A DNA stretch of 64,000 bases from Chryseobacterium soldanellicola (GTDB lineage: Bacteria > Bacteroidota > Bacteroidia > Flavobacteriales > Weeksellaceae): contig NZ_FNKL01000003.1 of assembly GCF_900100115.1 (NCBI RefSeq), forward strand, positions 682,001 to 746,000, read 5' to 3'. The translations under genes were made by a program, and so were the position numbers. Numbering within the stretch: the stretch's first letter is position 1; each line of letters opens with the position of its first letter. Under the pieces are notes generated by a model. That model was not told the origin of the DNA. It searched no databases and saw only the letters and a list, made by a program, of their open reading frames with translations. Positions 9,229 through 17,880 of the stretch are shown piece after piece.

Positions 9229-9249
9229 CAAAGTTAGTGAATACCTTTG
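9229..9249. promoter_or_regulatory. Divergent -7 elements between the XRE gene and ccoNO
   Basis: CAAAGTTA at 9229-9236 is a perfect minus-strand TAnnTTTG (Bacteroidota -7) for the XRE gene. TACCTTTG at 9242-9249 is a perfect + strand copy for ccoNO. They are 5 bp apart, so the two polymerases would compete. No well-spaced TTG -33 element is visible for either, which lowers confidence. Confidence 0.4.
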
Positions 9250-9354
9250 GCAAAACATTACAACAGTATATGATATTTATTTCAAATACATATTTGATTA
9301 AAAATTTACTCTAAAAAAAGGAATTAATATCAGTTCATACAACACTTTTGGATT

Positions 9355-11634
9355 ATGGAGACGCAAAAATTTAATTATGACAATAATATTGTCAGAGCAT
9401 TCCTTTATGCTACGATTACATTCGGTCTTGTAGGTTTTCTTTTAGGCCTTACAGCTGCTTTGATGCTTTTCTATCCTGAGCTTCCTGAGTTTTTATTCGG
9501 AACAGATGACACAACGATTCAGAGCTTAAGAAGCGGAAATATCCAAGGACTGATCAATACGCAGGGCGCTTTAGGATTCGGAAGAATCAGAATGCTGCAT
9601 ACAAGTGCCGTGATTTTTGCTTTTGTGTGTAATTCCTTCTTCTGCGGGGCTTATTACAGCATGCAGCGCTTATTAAAAACAAGAATGTACAGCGATACGC
9701 TTTCATGGATCCATTTCTGGACCTGGCAAATCATGATCATAAGTGTTGTCATCACTTTCTTACTGGGAATCAATACTTCAAAAGAATATGCTGAGCACGA
9801 ATGGCCTATTGATATTTTAATTACAATTTCCTGGGTCGTTTTTGGGATTAATATGTTCGGAACGATCGCCAAAAGAAGAGTGAGACATCTTTACGTAGCC
9901 ATTTGGTTTTTTATCGGAACATGGATCGCTGTTGCAATGCTTCATATTTTTAATAATTTAGAAATTCCTTTATCATTTACAGGCTGGAAATCCTATTCCA
10001 TTTACGCCGGAGCAAAAGATGCGCTGGTACAATGGTGGTACGGTCATAATGCAGTGGCATTTGTGCTGACCACTCCAGTCTTAGGTTTGATGTATTATTT
10101 TTTACCAAAAGCGGCTGACAGGCCTGTATTTTCCTATAAATTATCAATTATTCACTTTTGGTCACTGATCTTCGTTTACCTTTGGGCGGGACCACACCAT
10201 TTACAGTACACTGCGCTTCCGGCATGGGCTCAGGCGGTGGGAACAGGTTTCTCCATCATGTTGATCGCACCATCCTGGGGAGGAATGCTGAACGGACTTT
10301 TAACGTTAAGAGGAGCCTGGGATAAAGTAAGGGAAAATCCTATCCTGAAATTCTTCGTAGTTGCAGTAACCTGTTACGGAATGGCAACCTTTGAAGGACC
10401 TTTATTAGCCACAAAATCTTTAAATAAAATTGGTCATTACACAGACTGGGTAATTGGTCACGTACATATCGGCGCGCTTGGATGGAATGGTTTTATGGCA
10501 TTCGGAATTATCTACTATCTCATTCCGATTATGTGGAGAACGCAGCTTTGGTCTAAAAAATTAGCCAATTGGCATTTCTGGCTGGGAACCTTAGGAATTA
10601 TCTTCTACGCTGTTCCAATGTACATTTCAGGTTTCACGCAAGGTTTGATGTGGAAACAATTCAATCCGGACGGAACCTTATTATGGAAAAACTGGCTGGA
10701 TACGGTGACTGCAATTATTCCTTACTATAAAATGAGATTTTTAGGTGGTCTATTTTATCTTTCGGGAGCTGTTTTAATGGTAATAAATGCTGTTAAAACC
10801 ATTAAGCAAGGCTCATTTCAAAAAGATGTTCCCGCAGAAGCACCCGCTTTAGCCAATATCGGAACAACAAGAAAAGAAGGCGAAGGCGTGCACCTCTGGC
10901 TGGAAAGAACTCCGAAGTTATTATCAATTTTAGCCTTCATTACCATTGCTATCGGAGGCTTGGTGGAAATAATTCCAACCTTAGCTTTAAAGCAAAGTGT
11001 TCCAACTATTACGGCAGTAAAACCTTATTCTCCATTAGAATTAGAAGGACGGGATTTATACATCCGGGAAGGTTGCAATGCGTGCCATTCCCAAATGATA
11101 AGGCCTTTCAGAGATGAAATCGTGAGATTTAACGGTAAAAACGGGCAATATTCAAAAGCCGGAGAGTTTATTTATGACAGACCATTTCTTTGGGGATCAA
11201 AAAGAACCGGACCGGATCTTCACAGAGAAGGCGGCAGAAACCCGGATTCATGGCATTTTAAACACATGTACAATCCGAGAATCACATCAGCTGGATCGAT
11301 TATGCCACGCTTTCCCTGGCTGATTACCAACAAGCTGGACCGTTCTAAAATGGTTGATAAAATAAAATTAATGAAAAGTTATTTTGAAGTGCCCTATACA
11401 AAACCAGAAATAGATTCCGCCGGTCAATGGGCTGACAATCAGTCGAAAGCTATTGTAAAAAGAATTTACGCCGAAGCAACCGACATAAAAGATCAGATGG
11501 AAAAAGAAAGAGCCACAAAAGGAGCATCATTTGTTCCGCTTGAGAAAAGAGAAATCGTAGCCATGATCGCTTATCTGCAAAGATTAGGAACAGACATAAA
11601 AACCAATCAGATTCAGACCGCAAGTGCAGAATAA
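9355..11634 (+). CDS. ccoN: cbb3-type cytochrome c oxidase, fused subunits I and II (CcoNO)
   Basis: A 759-aa fused catalytic and heme-c subunit of the high-affinity cbb3 terminal oxidase. Residues 1 to about 500 are a multi-span CcoN with the heme-copper ligands visible: an early HTSAVIF His, GHNAVAF, PHHLQY and the paired WVIGHVHIGALG. After a linker (about 500-525) and another span, the CcoO part binds one heme c at C574-x-x-C577-H578 (GCNACHSQ), with the distal Met probably in the IMPRFPWL segment. The N-O fusion is typical of Bacteroidota. It is followed 19 bp later by ccoP. The assembly genes (ccoS, ccoG, ccoI) are not next to it. Confidence 0.95.
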   Translation: METQKFNYDNNIVRAFLYATITFGLVGFLLGLTAALMLFYPELPEFLFGTDDTTIQSLRSGNIQGLINTQGALGFGRIRMLHTSAVIFAFVCNSFFCGAYYSMQRLLKTRMYSDTLSWIHFWTWQIMIISVVITFLLGINTSKEYAEHEWPIDILITISWVVFGINMFGTIAKRRVRHLYVAIWFFIGTWIAVAMLHIFNNLEIPLSFTGWKSYSIYAGAKDALVQWWYGHNAVAFVLTTPVLGLMYYFLPKAADRPVFSYKLSIIHFWSLIFVYLWAGPHHLQYTALPAWAQAVGTGFSIMLIAPSWGGMLNGLLTLRGAWDKVRENPILKFFVVAVTCYGMATFEGPLLATKSLNKIGHYTDWVIGHVHIGALGWNGFMAFGIIYYLIPIMWRTQLWSKKLANWHFWLGTLGIIFYAVPMYISGFTQGLMWKQFNPDGTLLWKNWLDTVTAIIPYYKMRFLGGLFYLSGAVLMVINAVKTIKQGSFQKDVPAEAPALANIGTTRKEGEGVHLWLERTPKLLSILAFITIAIGGLVEIIPTLALKQSVPTITAVKPYSPLELEGRDLYIREGCNACHSQMIRPFRDEIVRFNGKNGQYSKAGEFIYDRPFLWGSKRTGPDLHREGGRNPDSWHFKHMYNPRITSAGSIMPRFPWLITNKLDRSKMVDKIKLMKSYFEVPYTKPEIDSAGQWADNQSKAIVKRIYAEATDIKDQMEKERATKGASFVPLEKREIVAMIAYLQRLGTDIKTNQIQTASAE

Positions 11635-11653
11635 TTTTTAAAATGTATTAAAA

Positions 11654-12541
11654 ATGAAAACGAGAACCCCAATTTCAATAATCATTGCCGGAACGATTGG
11701 TGTAACGATCATGGCATTTGAAATGTTCGCCGGCGAATCAGGATATTTCTCCTCTCCTTTTTTCTGGGCATTGATTTTAATTGCAATTATTCTCCTTTTA
11801 ATCATGAATTCTATTGGAGATTTAGTGGAAAATGAAAATTTCAGCAGATTATCCGAAGAAGAGAAAAAGCAATATTTAACTGAAAAAAGTATCCCTTATT
11901 TTCAAAAACTCTGGAATTCAGCATTCAAAAAACAATCCGCAACTGATGAAAAAGACATTCTGATCGATCACGGTTTCGACGGAATTACCGAGCTCGATAA
12001 TTCTTTACCAAAATGGTGGATCGGTCTGTTTTATTTCGGGTGCATTTTCTGTGTCGTGTATTTGACTGCCTTTGCGTTCACAGATTATGCTCATCCGGAA
12101 GCAGAATTAAATCAGGAAACCAAAATAATGCTCGCTTCCATCGAAGAATTTGAAAAGAATGCACCACAAATTAATCTTGAAACTGCAAAATACAATGCAG
12201 ATCATATTGCTGAAGGCCAGGAATTATTTAAAACCAATTGCATAACCTGCCACGGAGACGGAGGAAAAGGAGGAATCGGACCTAATCTCACAGACAATCA
12301 CTGGATTAATATCAAACAAAAAAGTTTATTTAAAAATGTAATCTGGATGCTCGAAAACGGCTCCCCAAACAATCCCGCGATGCGACCTTTTATCAAAGAA
12401 GGAACAATTACGGGAAGAGATGCCGAAAAAATTGCAGCCTATATTTATCACATCAATCAGGAAACCCCTTCTATCACTCAATCTCAGGGCGGTGCAGCGC
12501 CACAGGGAAAAGAAGTAAAATGGGAAAACGGAAACAATTAA
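11654..12541 (+). CDS. ccoP: cbb3-type cytochrome c oxidase diheme-subunit homologue (CcoP), single heme site
   Basis: A 295-aa membrane-anchored c-type cytochrome that passes electrons to CcoNO. Two N-terminal spans (about 7-25 and 35-52) are followed by a soluble loop, a third span (LPKWWIGLFYFG..., about 115-140) and a periplasmic cytochrome c domain with C196-x-x-C199-H200 (NCITCHGDGGKG) and a C-terminal Met in NPAMRPF. Only one CxxCH is present, whereas the proteobacterial CcoP has two. The tail ends in a short Gln/Gly-rich stretch. Same operon as ccoNO. Confidence 0.92.
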   Translation: MKTRTPISIIIAGTIGVTIMAFEMFAGESGYFSSPFFWALILIAIILLLIMNSIGDLVENENFSRLSEEEKKQYLTEKSIPYFQKLWNSAFKKQSATDEKDILIDHGFDGITELDNSLPKWWIGLFYFGCIFCVVYLTAFAFTDYAHPEAELNQETKIMLASIEEFEKNAPQINLETAKYNADHIAEGQELFKTNCITCHGDGGKGGIGPNLTDNHWINIKQKSLFKNVIWMLENGSPNNPAMRPFIKEGTITGRDAEKIAAYIYHINQETPSITQSQGGAAPQGKEVKWENGNN

Positions 12542-12565
12542 AATTTATGATCTAACATATGCCAC

Positions 12566-12643
12566 GCCTCCTTTTGGAAAAACCAACCTAACATTTGAGT
12601 TTTTCATGTTCATCCTTCAATAACAATATAAAAGGAGGCTTTT
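12566..12643 (+). terminator. Long-loop inverted repeat after ccoP
   Basis: Perfect 10-bp arms gcctcctttt (12566-12575) and aaaaggaggc (12630-12639), separated by 54 nt and followed by tttt. It probably ends the ccoNOP transcript, although the loop is unusually long for an intrinsic terminator. Confidence 0.45.
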
Positions 12644-12652
12644 AAAACAAAC

Positions 12653-12739
12653 AAAATCCGCGCTTTGGCTGCTGTTTCAGCTGTTCACTTAACTTCGACT
12701 AAACTAAATTCCATAAATTGGCAGTCAAGGCAGGATTTT
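12653..12739. repeat. Long imperfect hairpin upstream of tamB
   Basis: About 18 paired positions: aaaatcc/ggatttt, a 3/2-nt internal loop, cttt/aagg, then ggctgct/ggcagtc (with G-U pairs), around a loop of about 45 nt. It ends in a T-run. It may be a degenerate interspersed repeat or a second terminator. Confidence 0.35.
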
Positions 12740-12780
12740 TGTATTCAAAAGGGTATCATCACAAAGAACTATTAAATGAT

Positions 12781-12788
12781 TATCTTTG
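12781..12788 (+). promoter_or_regulatory. -7 element of the tamB operon
   Basis: TATCTTTG matches the Bacteroidota -7 consensus TAnnTTTG exactly and lies 18 nt before the TTG start of tamB. No TTG -33 element at the usual spacing is visible. Confidence 0.45.
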
Positions 12789-12806
12789 TTTTAAACCCAA
12801 TCACAT

Positions 12807-15800
12807 TTGAAACTGAAATTTAAACCTAAAAAAATTCTGAAATGGACAGGAATAACCATTATCTCAATAGTGGTTTTATTGATCCTGCTTATCCTCAGTT
12901 TAAGACTTCCCGCGGTTCAGAATTATGTAAAAGACAAGCTCGTCGTCTATCTTGAAAAAAAAATCAAAACAAAAGTAAGTCTCGAAAGGGTTTATATAGG
13001 GTTTCCCAACAGTCTTATCATGGAAAATCTTTATCTGAAAGGGCAGGATATTGATACTCTTTTGGCTGTAAAAAAGCTTGATGTAGGCTTAAATATGCTT
13101 AAGCTCGTGAATTCCACGGCAGATATTACATCGGTAGACCTGGAAGGAGCCCGCGCCAATGTGGTAAGAAAAAAGGACGGAAAATTCAATTTTGATTATA
13201 TTATTGATGCATTTGCGACTTCGGACAAAGAAGAGAGCCCGTCAAAACCGTTTATTATTTCTCTTGATAAAATTAATTTAAAAGATATCGGGGTTACTTT
13301 TAATGATCAGCAATCCAGAAATGACATCAAATTATATTTCAAATCGTTTGATACAAGGGTAAAAACTTTTGATTTAAATAATAATAAATACGCCGTTAAT
13401 GATATTAATCTTGACGGATTAAAATTAAAGCTCAAACAGGACCTCATCGAAGAAGTTTCCAGGAAAGTTGAGAAAAAAGTTGATTCTTTGAACAATAAAA
13501 AACCAATGCAGATTGGTTTAAGAGGCATTAAACTAACGAATTTCGACATTGATTACGGTGATGACAATACCAAAACTTTCGCAAAGGTTTTATTTAAAGA
13601 ATTAAGCACCAAAGTCAACAAGCTCGATCTTGAAAACAATGCCTACGATGTCGGAAACGTTGTTCTTTCAGGAGCAGATATTAATGCAAACCTTTATCTC
13701 CCGGCTCAGAATGCCAATCCGAAGAATACAGAAGAACCTGAGGTTTCAACAAATTCCGATAAAGAAAAAGCGATGAAGCTTCTTTTAGGAAAATTGGTTT
13801 TAAATGATGTAAAAGTAGCCTACAACAACACCGCCATAGCCCCCACAAAGCAGGGAATGGATTTCAACCACCTGAATTTCTCAAAAATGAATGTGGAAGT
13901 CCGCAATTTTAAAATGGAAAATAGTACGTTCGCCGGAACGGTAAATTCGGCGGAAATTCAGGAAGCGAGGGGCTTAAATATCCAAAAATTCAATACGGAT
14001 TTTGTATATAATGAAAAGGAAGCTTATTTAAAAGATCTTTATTTGCAGACTCCGAAAACTTTGCTGCGTGATGAGGTTGTTTTAAATTATAATTCGATCC
14101 AGCAATTAAGCTCAAATCCGGGTGCTGTAAAAATTTCGGCTAATATTAAAGATTCCAGAATTGGTTTCTCTGATATTTTGAATCTGGTTCCCACTTTAAG
14201 AAATACCGCTCCGTTTAATAAATATGCAAATGCAATTTTAAATGTAAATGCCAATGTAAAAGGATATGTGAATGATGTACTGATCGACAATCTTAAAGTT
14301 TCAGGATTAGACCAATTGAGAGTGGCGGCATCAGGAAGAATCAAAAATGCCATGAATCCTGATCAGTTGTATTATGATCTGAGAATTACAGAATTATCTT
14401 CTTCGGCAAAAACGATTTTTAATTTAGTTCCGAAAAATACAATTCCTTCTACTATTTCTCTGCCTTCGCACATGAGCATCAAAGGAACAGCAAAAGGAAC
14501 CACAAAAGTTGTCAATACCAACATCAACCTCTACTCTACCCTTGGAAATGCAGCGGTGGTTGCCCAAGTGGACATGAGGAAAAAAAATCACGAGCTATAT
14601 GATGTAAAAGCCAACCTTCAAGGCTTACAAATTGGAAAAATCATTCAAAATAAAGATATCGGGCCAATCTCGGCACAAATTTCCGCGAAAGGAGAAAGCT
14701 TTGATTTTAAAAATGCAAAAGCCGACTTGAAAGGTCACGTTGCATCGGCCGTTTACAAACGATACCGTTATCAGAACATGAATCTTACGGGAAAAATTAA
14801 CCGTGGAGCTTACAATATTGTTTTAAACTCAAAAGATCCGAATGCTAATTTATTTTTAACCGCTTCCGGAGTTTATAACGAAAAAAATCCTAGCGTAAAA
14901 ATCAATGGTGAAGTCATCAAATTAGATGTCAACAAGCTTGGCTTCTACGAAAAACCAATGATCGTCGCCGGGAAAATCGACGGTAATTTCACAAGCTTAG
15001 ACCCTGATAATCTAAACGGTTATCTGAATTTAAAAGACTTTGCTTTTTCTGATACTAAAGAAGTTTATCCTGTTCAGGAAATCAATTTGAAGGCATCTTC
15101 AACCAATGATTCTACCAATATTGTTTTCAATTCGCAGATCGCGGATGTAGAATTAAAAGGAAAATATAAGCTGACACAGATCTTCGGTTCTTTAGCACAA
15201 ACCATCAATCAATATTATCAGTTCCAGAAACCCGGAAAAGCTGAGAAAATTCAGGCCGGACAGTTTTTTACCTTTAATGCAAGAATTAAAAATGATGATC
15301 TGATCAGAAAATTTGTTCCGGATCTGAAAAGTTTTGAAACTATAAATTTAGTTGGAAATTATGATGCAGATTCACAGAAAATCGAAATTGACGGACAGAT
15401 TCCGCAGCTTCTTTATGGTGAGAATTCCATTGAGAATGCGACTTTAAAAGTTACCAACGAAAATCAGGCTTTACAGTATAATCTGAATGTCGCCGCATTA
15501 AAAAGTTCAAGTTTAGCTTTAAATAAAATCAATATCGGCGGTGATGTTTCCAATAATATCATCAATTATAATATTACAACGAAGGACGAAAAGGATGCCA
15601 CGCAATTCCTGATCGCAGGAAATGCAAAATCACTGAATGACATTACGGAAATTTCGTTAAATCCGAATGGCTTAAAATTAAATTATAATGACTGGACCGT
15701 TGCCGAAAACAACAAAATCCAGATCAGCAGTAAAGGAATTTTCGCTGATAATTTCAGGCTTTCAAATGCAGGAAGTGAGATTTTATTACAATCGGAAAAC

Positions 15801-17837
15801 CAGTCTCCCAATTCTCCTTTAAATATTTCGTTGAAAGATTTTAAAATTGAAACGATCACCGAACTTATTAAAAAAGACACCGTTTTAGCAAAAGGAACCA
15901 TCAACGGAACGGCACAGTTGCGCGATGTGACGAAAAATATGACATTTAATTCTGACTTAAATATTTCAGATTTAATTGTTTACGGAAGTCCGGTTGGAAA
16001 CCTTAAGGCGAAGGTAAATAATACTTCAGCCAACGTTATAAATGCTGATGTTGCCCTTTCGGGAAATAACAATGATGTGAAAATTCTGGGCGATTACAAT
16101 ACTTCTTCCAACACATTTGACCTGAATATGGCGATCAGTCAACTTCAGATGAAATCCGTACAAGGATTTTCTATGAACGCGATCACGAATACGGAAGGTT
16201 ATCTTTCCGGAAACTTGAAAATTACAGGAAGTACTGACAAACCTAATATTTTAGGAAAAGTAAAATTCAATGACGTTGGACTGGAAATCACACAGACAGG
16301 AAGTGATTTCAGAAAACTGAATGATGAAATAGATTTTACAAACCGCGGAATCGAGTTTGATAATTTTAAAATCAATGATAAGGACGGAAATTCTTTAAAG
16401 GTCAACGGACAGGTTTTAACCCAAACGTACCGGGATTTTGCCTTTAACCTTGATGTGAATGCAAAAGATTTCAAAGTTGTGAACTCAGAAAAGTCTGATG
16501 ATGCCATCATGTACGGAATTCTGGCGATCGATGCCGCATTGCAGGTTCGCGGAAATTTAGACTTGCCAAAAGTTGACGGAAGACTGGCTGTTTCCGATAA
16601 TACGGACTTCACTTTTGTGCTTCCTCAAAGCAGTCCGTCATTGCAGGAAAGAGATGGAATCGTTGAGTTTATCGATCAGGATCAGGTCGTTTTAAACAAA
16701 ACCATTAAAGCCGATTCTTTAAAAGCGCAAAGCCGCATTAAGGGAATGGACGTGAACGTGAATATCGAAGTAAGCAAAGAAGCAAAAATGTCAATCGTTA
16801 TTGACAAAGCCAACGGAGATTTTGTAAAGCTTCAGGGTGAAGCGCAATTGACAGGCGGAGTCGATCCATCGGGAAAAACCACGCTTGTCGGTGTTTATGA
16901 AGTAGAAAAAGGAGCCTACGAAATGTCTGTCAGTCTTCTGAAACGTAAATTTGATATCCAAAAAGGCAGCACAATTACCTGGACTGGCGAGCCGACGGCC
17001 GCCACTTTAGATATTACCGCCGTTTATAAAACCGAGGCGGCACCAATTGACCTTGTCGAGCAACAGGTAAGCGGCGAAGATGCTTCTGTAATGAATCAGT
17101 TTAAACAAAGAATTCCTTTCAATACTTTATTAAAAATGAAAGGCGAATTGCTAAAACCTGAAATCACCTTTGATATTACAACCGATGAAAAAAACAATGC
17201 CGTTTCTTCAACCGTAACGGATGTTGTGGATCAAAAACTTACACAGCTCAGAACCGAGGAATCGGAAATGAATAAGCAGGTTTTCGCTTTATTGTTATTA
17301 AATCGTTTCATTGGGGAAAATCCGTTTGAATCCGGCGCGGGAATGTCTGCGGAAGCGATGGCAAGACAGAGTGTGAGTAAAATCCTTTCCCAACAGCTGA
17401 ATAATCTTGCATCCGGCTTAATCAAAGGTGTTGATCTGGATCTCGGTCTGGACTCTTCGGAAGACTATTCAACCGGACAGAAGAATACAAGAACCGATCT
17501 GAATGTAGGCATCAGCAAAAAATTACTGAATGACCGCCTGAAAGTTTCGGTGGGAAGTAATTTTGCCCTCGAAGGCGATGCCCGCCAGAATGAAAGCACC
17601 ACCAATATTGCAGGAGATGTAACGGTAGATTACAGCCTTTCAAAAGACGGAAGATATATGCTTCGGGCTTATCGTAAAGATGAATATCAGGTGGCTCTTC
17701 AAGGGCAGATCATTGAAACGGGAGTTGGATTTATCATTACGTTAGATTACGATAAATTCCGTGAGATTTTCCAGAAATCAAAAAGAGACAGACGCAAAAA
17801 AGAAAACAAAAAGAATCAGGTGGTGGAATTTAAGTAG
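12807..17837 (+). CDS. tamB: Translocation and assembly module protein TamB
   Basis: A 1676-aa inner-membrane-anchored protein that spans the periplasm and acts with an Omp85 partner in outer-membrane biogenesis, or in phospholipid transport as proposed for the AsmA/TamB family. An N-terminal signal anchor (about 14-34, ISIVVLLILLILSLRL) is followed by an AsmA-like region, a very long beta-rich repetitive middle, and the conserved TamB/DUF490 C-terminal domain (about 1290-1660, GGVDPSGKTTLVG, KGAYEMSVSLLKRKFDIQKG). The start read here is TTG; no in-frame ATG gives the same signal anchor. tamL follows 43 bp downstream, supporting the assignment. Confidence 0.92.
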   Translation: MKLKFKPKKILKWTGITIISIVVLLILLILSLRLPAVQNYVKDKLVVYLEKKIKTKVSLERVYIGFPNSLIMENLYLKGQDIDTLLAVKKLDVGLNMLKLVNSTADITSVDLEGARANVVRKKDGKFNFDYIIDAFATSDKEESPSKPFIISLDKINLKDIGVTFNDQQSRNDIKLYFKSFDTRVKTFDLNNNKYAVNDINLDGLKLKLKQDLIEEVSRKVEKKVDSLNNKKPMQIGLRGIKLTNFDIDYGDDNTKTFAKVLFKELSTKVNKLDLENNAYDVGNVVLSGADINANLYLPAQNANPKNTEEPEVSTNSDKEKAMKLLLGKLVLNDVKVAYNNTAIAPTKQGMDFNHLNFSKMNVEVRNFKMENSTFAGTVNSAEIQEARGLNIQKFNTDFVYNEKEAYLKDLYLQTPKTLLRDEVVLNYNSIQQLSSNPGAVKISANIKDSRIGFSDILNLVPTLRNTAPFNKYANAILNVNANVKGYVNDVLIDNLKVSGLDQLRVAASGRIKNAMNPDQLYYDLRITELSSSAKTIFNLVPKNTIPSTISLPSHMSIKGTAKGTTKVVNTNINLYSTLGNAAVVAQVDMRKKNHELYDVKANLQGLQIGKIIQNKDIGPISAQISAKGESFDFKNAKADLKGHVASAVYKRYRYQNMNLTGKINRGAYNIVLNSKDPNANLFLTASGVYNEKNPSVKINGEVIKLDVNKLGFYEKPMIVAGKIDGNFTSLDPDNLNGYLNLKDFAFSDTKEVYPVQEINLKASSTNDSTNIVFNSQIADVELKGKYKLTQIFGSLAQTINQYYQFQKPGKAEKIQAGQFFTFNARIKNDDLIRKFVPDLKSFETINLVGNYDADSQKIEIDGQIPQLLYGENSIENATLKVTNENQALQYNLNVAALKSSSLALNKINIGGDVSNNIINYNITTKDEKDATQFLIAGNAKSLNDITEISLNPNGLKLNYNDWTVAENNKIQISSKGIFADNFRLSNAGSEILLQSENQSPNSPLNISLKDFKIETITELIKKDTVLAKGTINGTAQLRDVTKNMTFNSDLNISDLIVYGSPVGNLKAKVNNTSANVINADVALSGNNNDVKILGDYNTSSNTFDLNMAISQLQMKSVQGFSMNAITNTEGYLSGNLKITGSTDKPNILGKVKFNDVGLEITQTGSDFRKLNDEIDFTNRGIEFDNFKINDKDGNSLKVNGQVLTQTYRDFAFNLDVNAKDFKVVNSEKSDDAIMYGILAIDAALQVRGNLDLPKVDGRLAVSDNTDFTFVLPQSSPSLQERDGIVEFIDQDQVVLNKTIKADSLKAQSRIKGMDVNVNIEVSKEAKMSIVIDKANGDFVKLQGEAQLTGGVDPSGKTTLVGVYEVEKGAYEMSVSLLKRKFDIQKGSTITWTGEPTAATLDITAVYKTEAAPIDLVEQQVSGEDASVMNQFKQRIPFNTLLKMKGELLKPEITFDITTDEKNNAVSSTVTDVVDQKLTQLRTEESEMNKQVFALLLLNRFIGENPFESGAGMSAEAMARQSVSKILSQQLNNLASGLIKGVDLDLGLDSSEDYSTGQKNTRTDLNVGISKKLLNDRLKVSVGSNFALEGDARQNESTTNIAGDVTVDYSLSKDGRYMLRAYRKDEYQVALQGQIIETGVGFIITLDYDKFREIFQKSKRDRRKKENKKNQVVEFK

Positions 17838-17880
17838 ATGCCAGATATTAGATTACATGATCACATTGTTAAAATTTAAA

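Noticed and set aside
12776..12778. ATG just upstream of tamB as its start
   Set aside because: Out of frame with the TamB protein by one base.
16199..16612. 137-aa minus-strand ORF inside tamB
   Set aside because: Low-complexity shadow of the repetitive tamB frame.
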